A stretch of 64,000 nucleotides of DNA from Chitinophagaceae bacterium (GTDB lineage Bacteria; Bacteroidota; Bacteroidia; Chitinophagales; Chitinophagaceae): NCBI GenBank assembly GCA_019638625.1, contig JAHBTK010000006.1, forward strand, positions 310,001-374,000, in the 5' to 3' direction. The position numbers were made by a program, and so were the translations under genes. Below, piece after piece: positions 45,298-54,404 of the stretch. Each line of letters opens with the position of its first letter. Position 1 is the first letter of the stretch. The notes beneath the pieces are model-generated. The model was not told the DNA's origin, ran no database searches, and saw nothing but the letters and a program-made list of their open reading frames with translations.

Positions 45298-46287
45298 ATG
45301 TGTAAGAGACTTATCAGCCTGGCATTTGTACTTTTTTCAGTTATCACCTTATTTGCACAAGAAAAGATCAACATACAGTTTGTAAACCAGTATGAAGAAG
45401 CCCTTAAAGAGGTCATTATTGTAAATGACGGAAAATCCACCGAATATACCACAGATGAACAGGGCTTTGCCGACATTGAAGTGTCAGCCGCCGACTCTGT
45501 TACCATCAGCCTGGAGGGCTACGAAACAAAGGTAACCTCCGTATCCGCCCTCAAAGAAAAAAACAAAGTGGAGCTAAAAAAGAACTTCACCTGGAAGGAC
45601 CTGCTGAACCCCATGTTTTATATCATCAATGGCGGACTGTGGTTGATCCTCTTCATTGTATTCGCTGAAACCGGGCTGTTTGCAGGGTTCTTCCTCCCGG
45701 GCGACAGCCTGTTGTTTGTGGCCGGTATTTACAGCAGCGACCTGATGCGGGAATTCTACAAAACATTCAACGTAGAAACCCTTCAGAACGAATGGATCGA
45801 TCTGTTCCTGCTGGTGGGGTTGATAACAGTAATGGGTATCATTGGTAATATGGTAGGTTACTGGTTTGGCAGAAAAATAGGCCCCGCTATGTTCAACTGG
45901 AAAGACAGGTTCCTCTTCAAGAAAAAATACCTGCACGACGCTCACGAGTTTTTTGAAAAACACGGTGGCAGCGCCATTGTATTTGCCCGCTTCCTTCCTA
46001 TCGTACGAACCTTTGCTCCCATAGTGGCCGGGATCGTAACCATGGACAGGAAGAAGTTTATGTTTTATAATATCGTAGGGTGTTTTGCCTGGGTGTTCAG
46101 TATGATATTTGCCGGGCATTTTTTGCAGATATGGGTCAGAAAACAATTTGGATTTGAACTAAGAGAACATCTTGAAGCGATCGTGATCGTAATTGTTTTG
46201 GTAACCACCCTTCCTGTTTTCTGGAAATTATTCTTTGGAAAATCAAAAGCGCCAAAAATAAAAGACCATAACGACCCTCAACAATAA
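45298..46287 (+). CDS. DedA-family membrane protein with N-terminal Ig-like domain
   Basis: About 329 residues. The start at MCKRLISLAFVLFSVITLFAQ was chosen because a Sec signal follows; the frame extends upstream to 45250. Residues about 22-95 form a carboxypeptidase-regulatory-like domain (NQYEEALKEVIIVNDGKSTEYTTDEQG in pattern). From about 105 the DedA/VTT module follows: ETGLFAGFFLPGDSLLFVAG and FARFLPIVRTFAPIVAGIV with its conserved arginines. DedA proteins are proposed lipid-carrier or phospholipid flippases. The extracytoplasmic N-terminal domain is an unusual addition. The MFS gene follows after 7 bp. Confidence 0.9.
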   Translation: MCKRLISLAFVLFSVITLFAQEKINIQFVNQYEEALKEVIIVNDGKSTEYTTDEQGFADIEVSAADSVTISLEGYETKVTSVSALKEKNKVELKKNFTWKDLLNPMFYIINGGLWLILFIVFAETGLFAGFFLPGDSLLFVAGIYSSDLMREFYKTFNVETLQNEWIDLFLLVGLITVMGIIGNMVGYWFGRKIGPAMFNWKDRFLFKKKYLHDAHEFFEKHGGSAIVFARFLPIVRTFAPIVAGIVTMDRKKFMFYNIVGCFAWVFSMIFAGHFLQIWVRKQFGFELREHLEAIVIVIVLVTTLPVFWKLFFGKSKAPKIKDHNDPQQ

Positions 46288-46294
46288 ACGACCA

Positions 46295-47596
46295 ATGCCA
46301 CAACCAAAAGCCTCCGGTTCCATATTCAGCATAGCGGTAATAGTAGCCGCCCTGGGTTATTTTGTAGATATATACGACCTGTTGTTATTCGGTATCATCC
46401 GTATTCCCAGTTTAGGGGACCTCGGTCTCACCCAGGAACAAATTATGATTGATGGAGAAGGGATATTGACCTGGCAAATGTGGGGACTGCTCATCGGCGG
46501 GATACTATGGGGAGTGATGGGGGATAAAAAAGGCAGGTTGAGCGTACTGTTTGGATCCATTGTTTTGTACTCTCTTGCCAATATTGCAAACGGTTTTGTG
46601 CAAACGGTAGACCAGTATAAAGCCATCCGTTTCATAGCAGGTGTAGGCCTTGCAGGAGAACTTGGGGCAGGCATCACCCTCGTATCCGAACTTACTTCAA
46701 AAGAGAAAAGAGGTATTGCCACCTCCCTGGTGGCAGGTATCGGGTTAACCGGGGCAATACTTGCCTTTATCATGAAGGAGATATTCGATTACCCGGACGG
46801 CTGGCGGATCTGTTATTTTATTGGCGGCGGACTTGGGTTATTGCTGCTGGTGTTGCGTATTTCCGTATTTGAGTCGGGCATGTTCCATGAAACCAAAAAA
46901 CTGAATGTTTCACGGGGTAACCTGCTGATGTTCTTTACCAATGCAGATCGTTTTAAAAGATATGTCACCGGCATACTCATCGGCTTGCCTACCTGGTTTG
47001 TTATCGGTGTGCTGGTTACCTTTTCCAGTGAGTTTGGCAAAGTGATGGGTATCACGGAAGCGATTGATCCCGGGAAGGCTATCATGTTTGCCTATGTGGG
47101 TATTTCAATAGGAGATATTGCTATAGGCTTTGTGAGCCAGTGGTTCAAAAGCCGCAAAAAAGCCCTGTACCTGTTTTATGGCATCACCATATTTTTCATG
47201 CTGCTGTACTTTATCATGCTGCGCGACGGAACCGCTTCCGCCATGTACTGGGTTTGTGCGGGACTGGGTTTCGGCACCGGCTTCTGGGCCATATTTGTAA
47301 CCATGGCGGCAGAACAGTTTGGCACCAATATCCGTTCCACCGCTGCCACCACCATTCCGAATATGGTCCGGGGCATGCTGGCGGTTTTCATCCTGCCACT
47401 TTTCCAGGGCTTACGCAACGTTACAGATTATTTTACCGGTGGATGGATGGCCGCTATTATCATTATGTCCATAGGTACTGCCGCCATCATACTGACCAGA
47501 GAAACTTTCGGGAAAGACCTTAATTACGTGGAAACAGATACGATAGCTAACGAAAATTACCCGTTACCTGAAAAAGAAGCAGATAATAAAGCATAG
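46295..47596 (+). CDS. MFS transporter (metabolite:proton symporter type)
   Basis: A 433-residue 12-helix major facilitator. Family features include a DIYDLLLFG motif in the first helix, the loop motif GDKKGRLSVLFG between helices 2 and 3, FIAGVGLAGELGAGITL in helix 4 and RGIATSLVAGIGLTGA in helix 5. It resembles sugar, aromatic acid or osmolyte symporters; the substrate cannot be named. It starts 7 bp after the DedA gene, so the two are probably co-translated. Confidence 0.9.
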   Translation: MPQPKASGSIFSIAVIVAALGYFVDIYDLLLFGIIRIPSLGDLGLTQEQIMIDGEGILTWQMWGLLIGGILWGVMGDKKGRLSVLFGSIVLYSLANIANGFVQTVDQYKAIRFIAGVGLAGELGAGITLVSELTSKEKRGIATSLVAGIGLTGAILAFIMKEIFDYPDGWRICYFIGGGLGLLLLVLRISVFESGMFHETKKLNVSRGNLLMFFTNADRFKRYVTGILIGLPTWFVIGVLVTFSSEFGKVMGITEAIDPGKAIMFAYVGISIGDIAIGFVSQWFKSRKKALYLFYGITIFFMLLYFIMLRDGTASAMYWVCAGLGFGTGFWAIFVTMAAEQFGTNIRSTAATTIPNMVRGMLAVFILPLFQGLRNVTDYFTGGWMAAIIIMSIGTAAIILTRETFGKDLNYVETDTIANENYPLPEKEADNKA

Positions 47597-47638
47597 GTAA
47601 ACTGTAGTACCTTGCAGGTAACTCCAACAACTTAAAGC

Positions 47639-48679
47639 ATGAATACGCCAGCGCAAATAGTTGCCCGGGGATCCCTGTTTAAAGGACGCAGCCGTTTAAA
47701 AATCCTTGTTATCCGTCTTTCTTCTATAGGAGATATTGTACTTACCACTCCGGCCATCCGCTGCCTGAAATTACAATTGCCGGATATTGAATTACACTTC
47801 CTCACCCGGAAAAGATTCAAAGACGTTACGATAGCCAACCCCTATATTGATAAATTCCACTACTTTGACGATAATTTCAATGCGACCATAGATGAAATAA
47901 ACGCGGAGCAATTTGATTATATTATAGACCTGCATAAAAACCTCCGCACGTTCCGGTTATACCTGGAAACGGATACCCGGACAAGATGGCTCAGCTACCG
48001 CAAACTGAGTGTACAGAAATTTCTGCTGACAAAACTGGGGATCAACCTGATGCCGGGGATCCATATTTCGCAACGCTGCATCAAGGCCCTGCGAAAACTT
48101 GGTGTAAAGGATGACGGCCGGGGGCTTGATTATTTTGTTCCCAAAGAACAGGAAATAAAAATTGAACAGGATATCCCCGTATCGCACCAAATGGGATATG
48201 TGGCCATTGTTATCGGCGCCTCTTATTATACCAAAAAACTGCCGGTGCAAAAACTGCAACAGTTATGCAACGCCATTGTATACCCCATCGTGCTGGTAGG
48301 CGGTAAAGAGGACCAGGCGGAGGGAAATGAGATCAGTAAAGCGGATCCTGTGAAAATCTACAACGCCTGTGGTAAATTCAGTCTGAATGAATCAGCCGAT
48401 ATAGTACGACGCGCCAAAATGATCGTATCACATGATACGGGCTTTCAGTATATCGCCTGCGCTTTTCAGAAAAAGGTACTGGCCATTTGGGGCGGCACCT
48501 CACCCAAACTGGATGTGGAACCTTACTACGGCAGCAGCATCCCCCCAAAACACCAAAACTTTATTGTTCCCGGACTTTCCTGTCAACCCTGCTCCAACTA
48601 CGGTACCCGCACCTGCCCCAAAAAACATTTTAAATGTATGCAGCAACAGGATATTGATGCCATTGCATCCGCGGTATGA
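47639..48679 (+). CDS. Family 9 glycosyltransferase (heptosyltransferase-like)
   Basis: A 346-residue cytoplasmic GT-B fold enzyme. N-terminal domain: KILVIRLSSIGDIVLTTPAIR (about 21-41), the GT9 opening motif, and DYIIDLHKN. C-terminal donor-binding half: GYVAIVIGASYYTKKLP, IVLVGGKEDQAEG and the motif MIVSHDTGFQYIACAF followed by WGGTSPKLDVEPY. GT9 enzymes add heptose or a related sugar to lipopolysaccharide core. No other LPS genes are nearby. It follows the MFS gene by 42 bp. Confidence 0.92.
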   Translation: MNTPAQIVARGSLFKGRSRLKILVIRLSSIGDIVLTTPAIRCLKLQLPDIELHFLTRKRFKDVTIANPYIDKFHYFDDNFNATIDEINAEQFDYIIDLHKNLRTFRLYLETDTRTRWLSYRKLSVQKFLLTKLGINLMPGIHISQRCIKALRKLGVKDDGRGLDYFVPKEQEIKIEQDIPVSHQMGYVAIVIGASYYTKKLPVQKLQQLCNAIVYPIVLVGGKEDQAEGNEISKADPVKIYNACGKFSLNESADIVRRAKMIVSHDTGFQYIACAFQKKVLAIWGGTSPKLDVEPYYGSSIPPKHQNFIVPGLSCQPCSNYGTRTCPKKHFKCMQQQDIDAIASAV

Positions 48680-48691
48680 ATCTGATTTGTA

Positions 48692-48970
48692 CTACAGTTC
48701 AATTGTTATCACCTCCAGGTAATCCAGCAACAGGATACCACAGAAAAGACAAATAAAGGCGGCAAGCAAAAACTCCAGTACCTTCTTATAGCGTTTGTTA
48801 ATGCTGGATTTTGCCAGCATATCGTGGGTAATGTACAGGAGCAGCCCTAATACCATTACGGATATGCCCAGCACAGAAAACTGTCCTGCCGTATAACAGA
48901 TAATTATTAAGCCGGAAAGCAGCAGGCAGGCGGCTGTGACCTTCAGGTAAGAATTGATATACCTTAACAT
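48692..48970 (-). CDS. Small three-helix membrane protein, unknown
   Basis: 92 residues with three hydrophobic helices (about 9-27, 33-48, 64-85) and a short basic loop (AKSSINKRYKKV). No family is recognised. It faces the GT9 gene tail-to-tail with a 12-bp gap, and its promoter shares the region up to the BlaI-type operator at 49157. Confidence 0.6.
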   Translation of the reverse strand: MLRYINSYLKVTAACLLLSGLIIICYTAGQFSVLGISVMVLGLLLYITHDMLAKSSINKRYKKVLEFLLAAFICLFCGILLLDYLEVITIEL

Positions 48971-49156
48971 AGGATGATGGTTGTATTACGACTCCGAAAC
49001 TATTAAACACAACGCTCATTACCAACTTTGTGTGCCGGTCTTTCAAAGAATATTACCCTCCATCAAAACCATACATACTGATTCCATGACTTTTGATAAT
49101 TTTATTTCGGCCAATTGCGTTTACCATATCAGCTTTCACAAAATATTTGCTATTTA

Positions 49157-49200
49157 TTACGAATAGAGTCGTATTTTAGTTTACGAATAAAATCGTAAAC
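49157..49200. promoter_or_regulatory. Twin BlaI-type operator
   Basis: Two dyads, TTACGA-6-TCGTAT (49157-49174) and the perfect GTTTACGA-6-TCGTAAAC (49179-49200), with centres 24 bp apart. The second touches the start codon of the BlaI-type repressor at 49201. The dyad symmetry and position fit autorepression by the dimeric repressor encoded next. Confidence 0.8.
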
Positions 49201-49587
49201 ATGTCACAAAAGCAGGCAAAGCCAACAGAAAGCGAACTGGAAATATTACAGGTATTATGGAACAGGGAGCGGGCAACCGTGAGAGAAGTACACGAAGAAC
49301 TGGCGGCTACCAAAGACGTGGGCTATACCACCACCCTCAAACTGATGCAGATCATGTTTGAAAAAGGGCTGGTAACCCGGGACGATTCCTCTAAAACACA
49401 TATCTACCAGCCGGCGGTAAGCCGCGAAAAAACACAAAAACACCTGGTTGGTAAAATGATCAATAATTTATTCGCCGGCTCGCCGGCGCAACTGGTAATG
49501 CAGGCGCTGGGCAATCATAAGGCAAGCCATGATGAACTGGAGGAGATACAGCAACTGCTTAATTCTTTGAAAAAAAATAATCCATAA
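49201..49587 (+). CDS. BlaI/MecI-family transcriptional repressor
   Basis: A 128-residue repressor. The winged-helix domain occupies about 8-75 (PTESELEILQVLWNRERATVREVHEEL, YTTTLKLMQIMFEKGLV). The C-terminal dimerisation helix follows (LVGKMINNLFAGSPAQLVMQAL), with the region usually cut by the partner protease. The operator at 49157-49200 lies immediately upstream and touches the ATG, leaving no room for a ribosome binding site between them. The M56 protease gene begins 12 bp after the stop, forming the classic sensor-repressor pair. Confidence 0.95.
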   Translation: MSQKQAKPTESELEILQVLWNRERATVREVHEELAATKDVGYTTTLKLMQIMFEKGLVTRDDSSKTHIYQPAVSREKTQKHLVGKMINNLFAGSPAQLVMQALGNHKASHDELEEIQQLLNSLKKNNP

Positions 49588-49599
49588 ATAATACCTGCC

Positions 49600-51507
49600 A
49601 TGACTGCTTTATACCATTCACCTTTTTTACTGGCCCTGGGCTGGGCAATAGCTGCAAGCCTTTGGCAGGCTGCTATCCTCTGGCTTTTTTACCAGTTGAT
49701 TGCCAACAGACAAACATCTCCCGTTTTTAAACATAACCTGTCGCTGCTTTTTCTCTCTATCAGCACCTGTTGGTTTGGGTACACTTTTATTCAGAAATAC
49801 AATGAATTTGCCACGGCTTATATCAGCCTGGATTTTACCGGCGCGGTTGCGGAAAGCAACCGTTTCGGGTTGCTGGCTTTTGTGCAAAACAGCATACTCC
49901 CCTTACTGAACCAGTACCTTCCTTATTTCTCCGCTGCCTACCTGATCATCCTGCTGCTGCTCACTATCCGGCTGATAAACGCTTACAGCATTTCCAGGAA
50001 GTTGCAGACACAGGGGTTGATCCCTATGGAGATAAATTGGATAGAGCGGGTAGAAAGATATGCTGCCAATATAGGTATCTACCAGCAGGTGCGTATTTAT
50101 CTCAGCGAGTATATCGATGTGCCGGCGACGCTCAATTATTTTAAACCGGTTATACTGTTACCGGTAGCAGTGTTCAACCAACTTACTCCGGAACAGGTGG
50201 AGTCCGTTATACTCCACGAAATGGCGCATATCAAACGAAAGGACTATCTGGTGAACATACTGGTTTCCGTAGTAGAGATCCTGCTTTTCTTCAATCCGTT
50301 CATACACCTGCTGATTACCAGCCTCCGGAAGGAAAGAGAAAACTGCTGCGATGATTTTGTATTAAGGTACCGGGTTGATCCGCACAGTTACGCGTCTGCC
50401 CTGCTTTCGCTGGAGCAGATGCGGATAAAAAAAGTGCCGGCGACGGTGCTGGCTGCCACGGGTAACGACCGGCAGTTGCTGGTTCGTGTGAAGAGGATCA
50501 TGAACATAAAGAACAGCAATCTCAACTATGGGCAACGCCTGTTGGCCTTGTTTATAATCGCTTTTATGCTCATTTCCATAGCCTGGCTGTCTCCTGAGAA
50601 AAGCCAGGGCAACCCTGAAGAAGAAATAACAGTAGTGGAAGGCCCGGAATCCGGGCAGGATAGTGGTGTTGAAAAAGAACCGGAAACTGTTGCTCCGCTC
50701 TCAAAACCTGCTGACAAACCCTTTCCAAAAGTGGTACCCGGTATAACTATCGCTCCGGACGATATCGCGACGGTGAACGGGGATATCAGTCGCCTGTTGG
50801 AAGCCGTACCACCAGTACCTCCTTCCCCTCCATCTCCGCCGGCTTATGCAACGGAAGAATACTTTGCGCCGGGAATGGAAACAGAGTATGAGTTGTTCAA
50901 CAGGCTGCAGTTTGAGTCAGGCACTGACGAATTGTTTTTTATAGATGCCCCCACTGCTGAACTATTCGGTCGTGTTGCTGTGCCGGGGTTTGCGGATGTA
51001 CATATCAATATCGAAAAACATAATACAAAGGCTCCAAAAGCAGGCAGCATCTCACTAAGAGGTATATTTGATACAATTCTGGTAAAGAATGCGCAAGCCT
51101 GGAGAGCATCAGGCGGGCAACTGCAAGCCGACAAACAACAGGCTCAGCTCAGGAAGCTGCAGCAGGAAGCTGATTCCTGGACATTTATTTATGACAGTGT
51201 GTTTGGAAATATGCAGTTAGATGCATACAGAAAAGCAATTTTACTGGAACGTCAAAGAAAAACACTCCGGCAAAAAGCAGATACCATTTCTCCCCGGACG
51301 GTGAAACCCGCAAAAGCCAAGAAGACAATATGGGTGAACAATACTCATGAAAACCAGTCCGGGTTTTTCTACGCCGTAAACCTCACAGGCAACGATATAA
51401 TTACCCACAGTGCAGGCATCAGCAACGAGCCTGTTCAACGGAAAACAACCATGATCGCCGAAGTTGTCATCGACAAAGCTGAACTGAGGATAGTTGCCTA
51501 CAATTAA
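49600..51507 (+). CDS. BlaR1/MecR1-like M56 membrane metallopeptidase
   Basis: A 635-residue protein. The N-terminal half has several membrane helices (about 10-28, 38-60, 105-125) and the zinc metallopeptidase motif HEMAH at about 206-210, then KRKDYLVNILVSVVEILLFFNP and RKERENCCDDFVLRY, the family pattern. A last helix follows at about 310-328. The extracytoplasmic part is a proline-rich linker (VPPVPPSPPSPPAYA, about 405-420) and a long unknown tail, with no penicillin-binding transpeptidase domain. It presumably cleaves the BlaI-type repressor in response to an unknown signal rather than a beta-lactam. Confidence 0.9.
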   Translation: MTALYHSPFLLALGWAIAASLWQAAILWLFYQLIANRQTSPVFKHNLSLLFLSISTCWFGYTFIQKYNEFATAYISLDFTGAVAESNRFGLLAFVQNSILPLLNQYLPYFSAAYLIILLLLTIRLINAYSISRKLQTQGLIPMEINWIERVERYAANIGIYQQVRIYLSEYIDVPATLNYFKPVILLPVAVFNQLTPEQVESVILHEMAHIKRKDYLVNILVSVVEILLFFNPFIHLLITSLRKERENCCDDFVLRYRVDPHSYASALLSLEQMRIKKVPATVLAATGNDRQLLVRVKRIMNIKNSNLNYGQRLLALFIIAFMLISIAWLSPEKSQGNPEEEITVVEGPESGQDSGVEKEPETVAPLSKPADKPFPKVVPGITIAPDDIATVNGDISRLLEAVPPVPPSPPSPPAYATEEYFAPGMETEYELFNRLQFESGTDELFFIDAPTAELFGRVAVPGFADVHINIEKHNTKAPKAGSISLRGIFDTILVKNAQAWRASGGQLQADKQQAQLRKLQQEADSWTFIYDSVFGNMQLDAYRKAILLERQRKTLRQKADTISPRTVKPAKAKKTIWVNNTHENQSGFFYAVNLTGNDIITHSAGISNEPVQRKTTMIAEVVIDKAELRIVAYN

Positions 51508-51789
51508 AGTTCCGGATACTAAGAGTAATTAAAACTTTCGGTTGGTGGTGTTGAGGTGTAAAGCGTGTATGTTTCACTGTAAGCAGACTCTTCCCTGCCT
51601 GTCCGGCAAGCAGGCTTCGTCAGAGTGACAGATGCTGGTAGCTTCATTCTGCAACCCAAAGATCTGAACCTTTCTCACAGGGGGCAAATACCGTATCAAG
51701 TTTCAATAGCAGACAATACCGGGAAATCCTTATTTAACAACAAAGTTGAAATTAAACTTTATTTTTGCACTCCAAATTATTACAGCAAG

Positions 51790-52665
<876 letters not shown>

Positions 52666-52701
52666 CTTCGGTAAAGTCAATCACCTTTTAACTATCATAC
52701 A

Positions 52702-53778
52702 TTGAACTTAGCAGATACTTCCACCGGGTTTCCAAAATTTCATACACCCAAACAACTGGGCTATCATTTTCCCGCCGAGTTTGCGCCGCATGCCGCCACC
52801 TGGCTAAGCTGGCCGCACAAGGAAGCGTCCTGGCCGGGAAAACTGGAAACCATATACTCCGCGTATTGCCGTTTTATAAAGGAAGTAACCAAAGGGGAAC
52901 CGGTCAATATCAACGTGAACGATGAAGCGATGAAAGCGTCAGCCATTCAGCATCTCACCCGGGAAGGCGTAGATATGGACCGGGTGAATTTTTATATTCA
53001 TCCCACCAATGACGCCTGGTGCAGGGATCATGGCCCGGCCTTCCTGGTCAACCCCGCTGCAGATATAAAAAAAGTGATCGTAGACTGGGGGTATAATGCC
53101 TGGGGAAACAAATACCCGCCCTACGACCTGGATGACAATATTCCCACGTTGATCGCAGGCGCATACGATATACCGGTATTTTACCCGGGTATTGTAATGG
53201 AAGGCGGTTCGGTGGAGTTCAATGGTAAAGGTACCGTGCTTACTTCAACCGCCTGCCTGTTAAACCCCAACCGAAACCCGCAGCTCAACCAGGAACAAAT
53301 TGAGCAATATCTGCGACACTACTATGGGGTGGAGCAGGTATTGTGGGTAAGCGAGGGCATTATAGGCGACGATACCGACGGTCATATTGACGATACCGTA
53401 AGATTTGTAAACGAGGACACGGTCCTTACCGTAGTGGAAGAAAATAAAGAAGACGAGAATTATGACCTGCTGCAAACCAACCTGGAAGAATTGCAACAGA
53501 TGCGCCTGTTGAACGGGAAACAATTGAATATTATAGAACTTCCCATGCCGGACCCTGTTTTTTATGAAGATCAGCGTTTGCCGGCCTCCTATGCCAATTT
53601 TTATATAGCCAACGCTGCGGTAGTGGTACCCACCTACCGGTCAGACAAGGACGACAAAGCCCTGCAGATCATCCAGGACTGTTTTCCCGACAGAAAGATA
53701 GTAGGCATCGACTCTACGGATATCATCTGGGGATTGGGCAGTTTTCATTGCCTCAGCCAGCAGGAACCGGCGGTTTAA
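52702..53778 (+). CDS. aguA: Agmatine deiminase
   Basis: A 358-residue pentein-fold enzyme starting at TTG. Landmarks are FAPHAATWLSWPHKEASWPG near the N-terminus, NDAWCRDHGPAFLV, EGGSVEFNGKG, the catalytic His in DDTDGHIDDT and the nucleophile Cys350 in GSFHCLSQQ. It hydrolyses agmatine to N-carbamoylputrescine and ammonia, feeding the amidase encoded just upstream. The gene order aguB then aguA and the short gap indicate an operon. The arginine decarboxylase that would supply agmatine is not in the window. Confidence 0.95.
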   Translation: MNLADTSTGFPKFHTPKQLGYHFPAEFAPHAATWLSWPHKEASWPGKLETIYSAYCRFIKEVTKGEPVNINVNDEAMKASAIQHLTREGVDMDRVNFYIHPTNDAWCRDHGPAFLVNPAADIKKVIVDWGYNAWGNKYPPYDLDDNIPTLIAGAYDIPVFYPGIVMEGGSVEFNGKGTVLTSTACLLNPNRNPQLNQEQIEQYLRHYYGVEQVLWVSEGIIGDDTDGHIDDTVRFVNEDTVLTVVEENKEDENYDLLQTNLEELQQMRLLNGKQLNIIELPMPDPVFYEDQRLPASYANFYIANAAVVVPTYRSDKDDKALQIIQDCFPDRKIVGIDSTDIIWGLGSFHCLSQQEPAV

Positions 53779-54092
53779 GGTGTGCAATTCCCTGCGAAAT
53801 ACAGTTTTAAGCTGATTTTTCGGTTGATTTTTTGCTTATTTTTATTTTTTCACATATCTTCAACAATTCAGCCCGGGCCCGGAGTATTTGATATACACTT
53901 GTCTGAAGAGATCATGTTTTCTACACATTCAATTCATATCTCTTTGATACAATTTGTCAGAGGATTAGTGCCGGCTCATTTAACCAATGGTTAACGCCCC
54001 GTTATATTCACAGCCGTACTATACCTATGAATGGTTTTCTGCATCCGCGGGATGCGGTATTTTTTATAAACCAAACAAGTGTATTCTGTCTT

Positions 54093-54365
54093 ATGCAAAG
54101 TTTAAGATCGTCACTGGTTCACGTTACTCCTGTAGTGAACGACACATTGTCTGTTGAAATAAACGATGCGGACCTGGTTACCACAGATATCACCTACCAT
54201 ATCACGGATGCCCGGGACCAGGTATTGAGAAAGGGAAAATTCCGCGGTATCAGCGTACACCTCAGGCTGGCTCACCTGAAAGATGGCGCTTACCAGATCA
54301 ATATCAGCAGCACAGAGAAGGACTCCTGCTCGTTTATGTTCAAAAAAATATCGGGTTCCAACTGA
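54093..54365 (+). CDS. Small protein resembling a type IX secretion C-terminal domain
   Basis: About 90 residues from MQSLRSSLVHVTP; an in-frame ATG at 54027 would add 22. The pattern is that of the C-terminal sorting domain of type IX secretion cargo: VVNDTLSVEINDADL, ITYHITDARDQVLRKGKF, GISVHLRLAHLKDGAYQINI and a closing FMFKKISG. Here it has no cargo domain and no signal peptide. It could be a remnant of a larger gene or a stand-alone fold. The 248-bp gap upstream holds only an unconvincing frame (53782-53994). Confidence 0.5.
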   Translation: MQSLRSSLVHVTPVVNDTLSVEINDADLVTTDITYHITDARDQVLRKGKFRGISVHLRLAHLKDGAYQINISSTEKDSCSFMFKKISGSN

Positions 54366-54404
54366 TCGCCGGTATTTGACGATACCCCTGTTGCGCCGAA
54401 CGGG

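Noticed and set aside
51596..51616. CCTGC/GCAGG dyad before aguB
   Set aside because: A 5-bp stem with a long loop; may be another REP-like fragment but cannot be distinguished from chance.
53782..53994. 70-residue hydrophobic frame after aguA
   Set aside because: A short frame in A/T-rich spacer with no family similarity; the hydrophobic run is explained by T-rich sequence.
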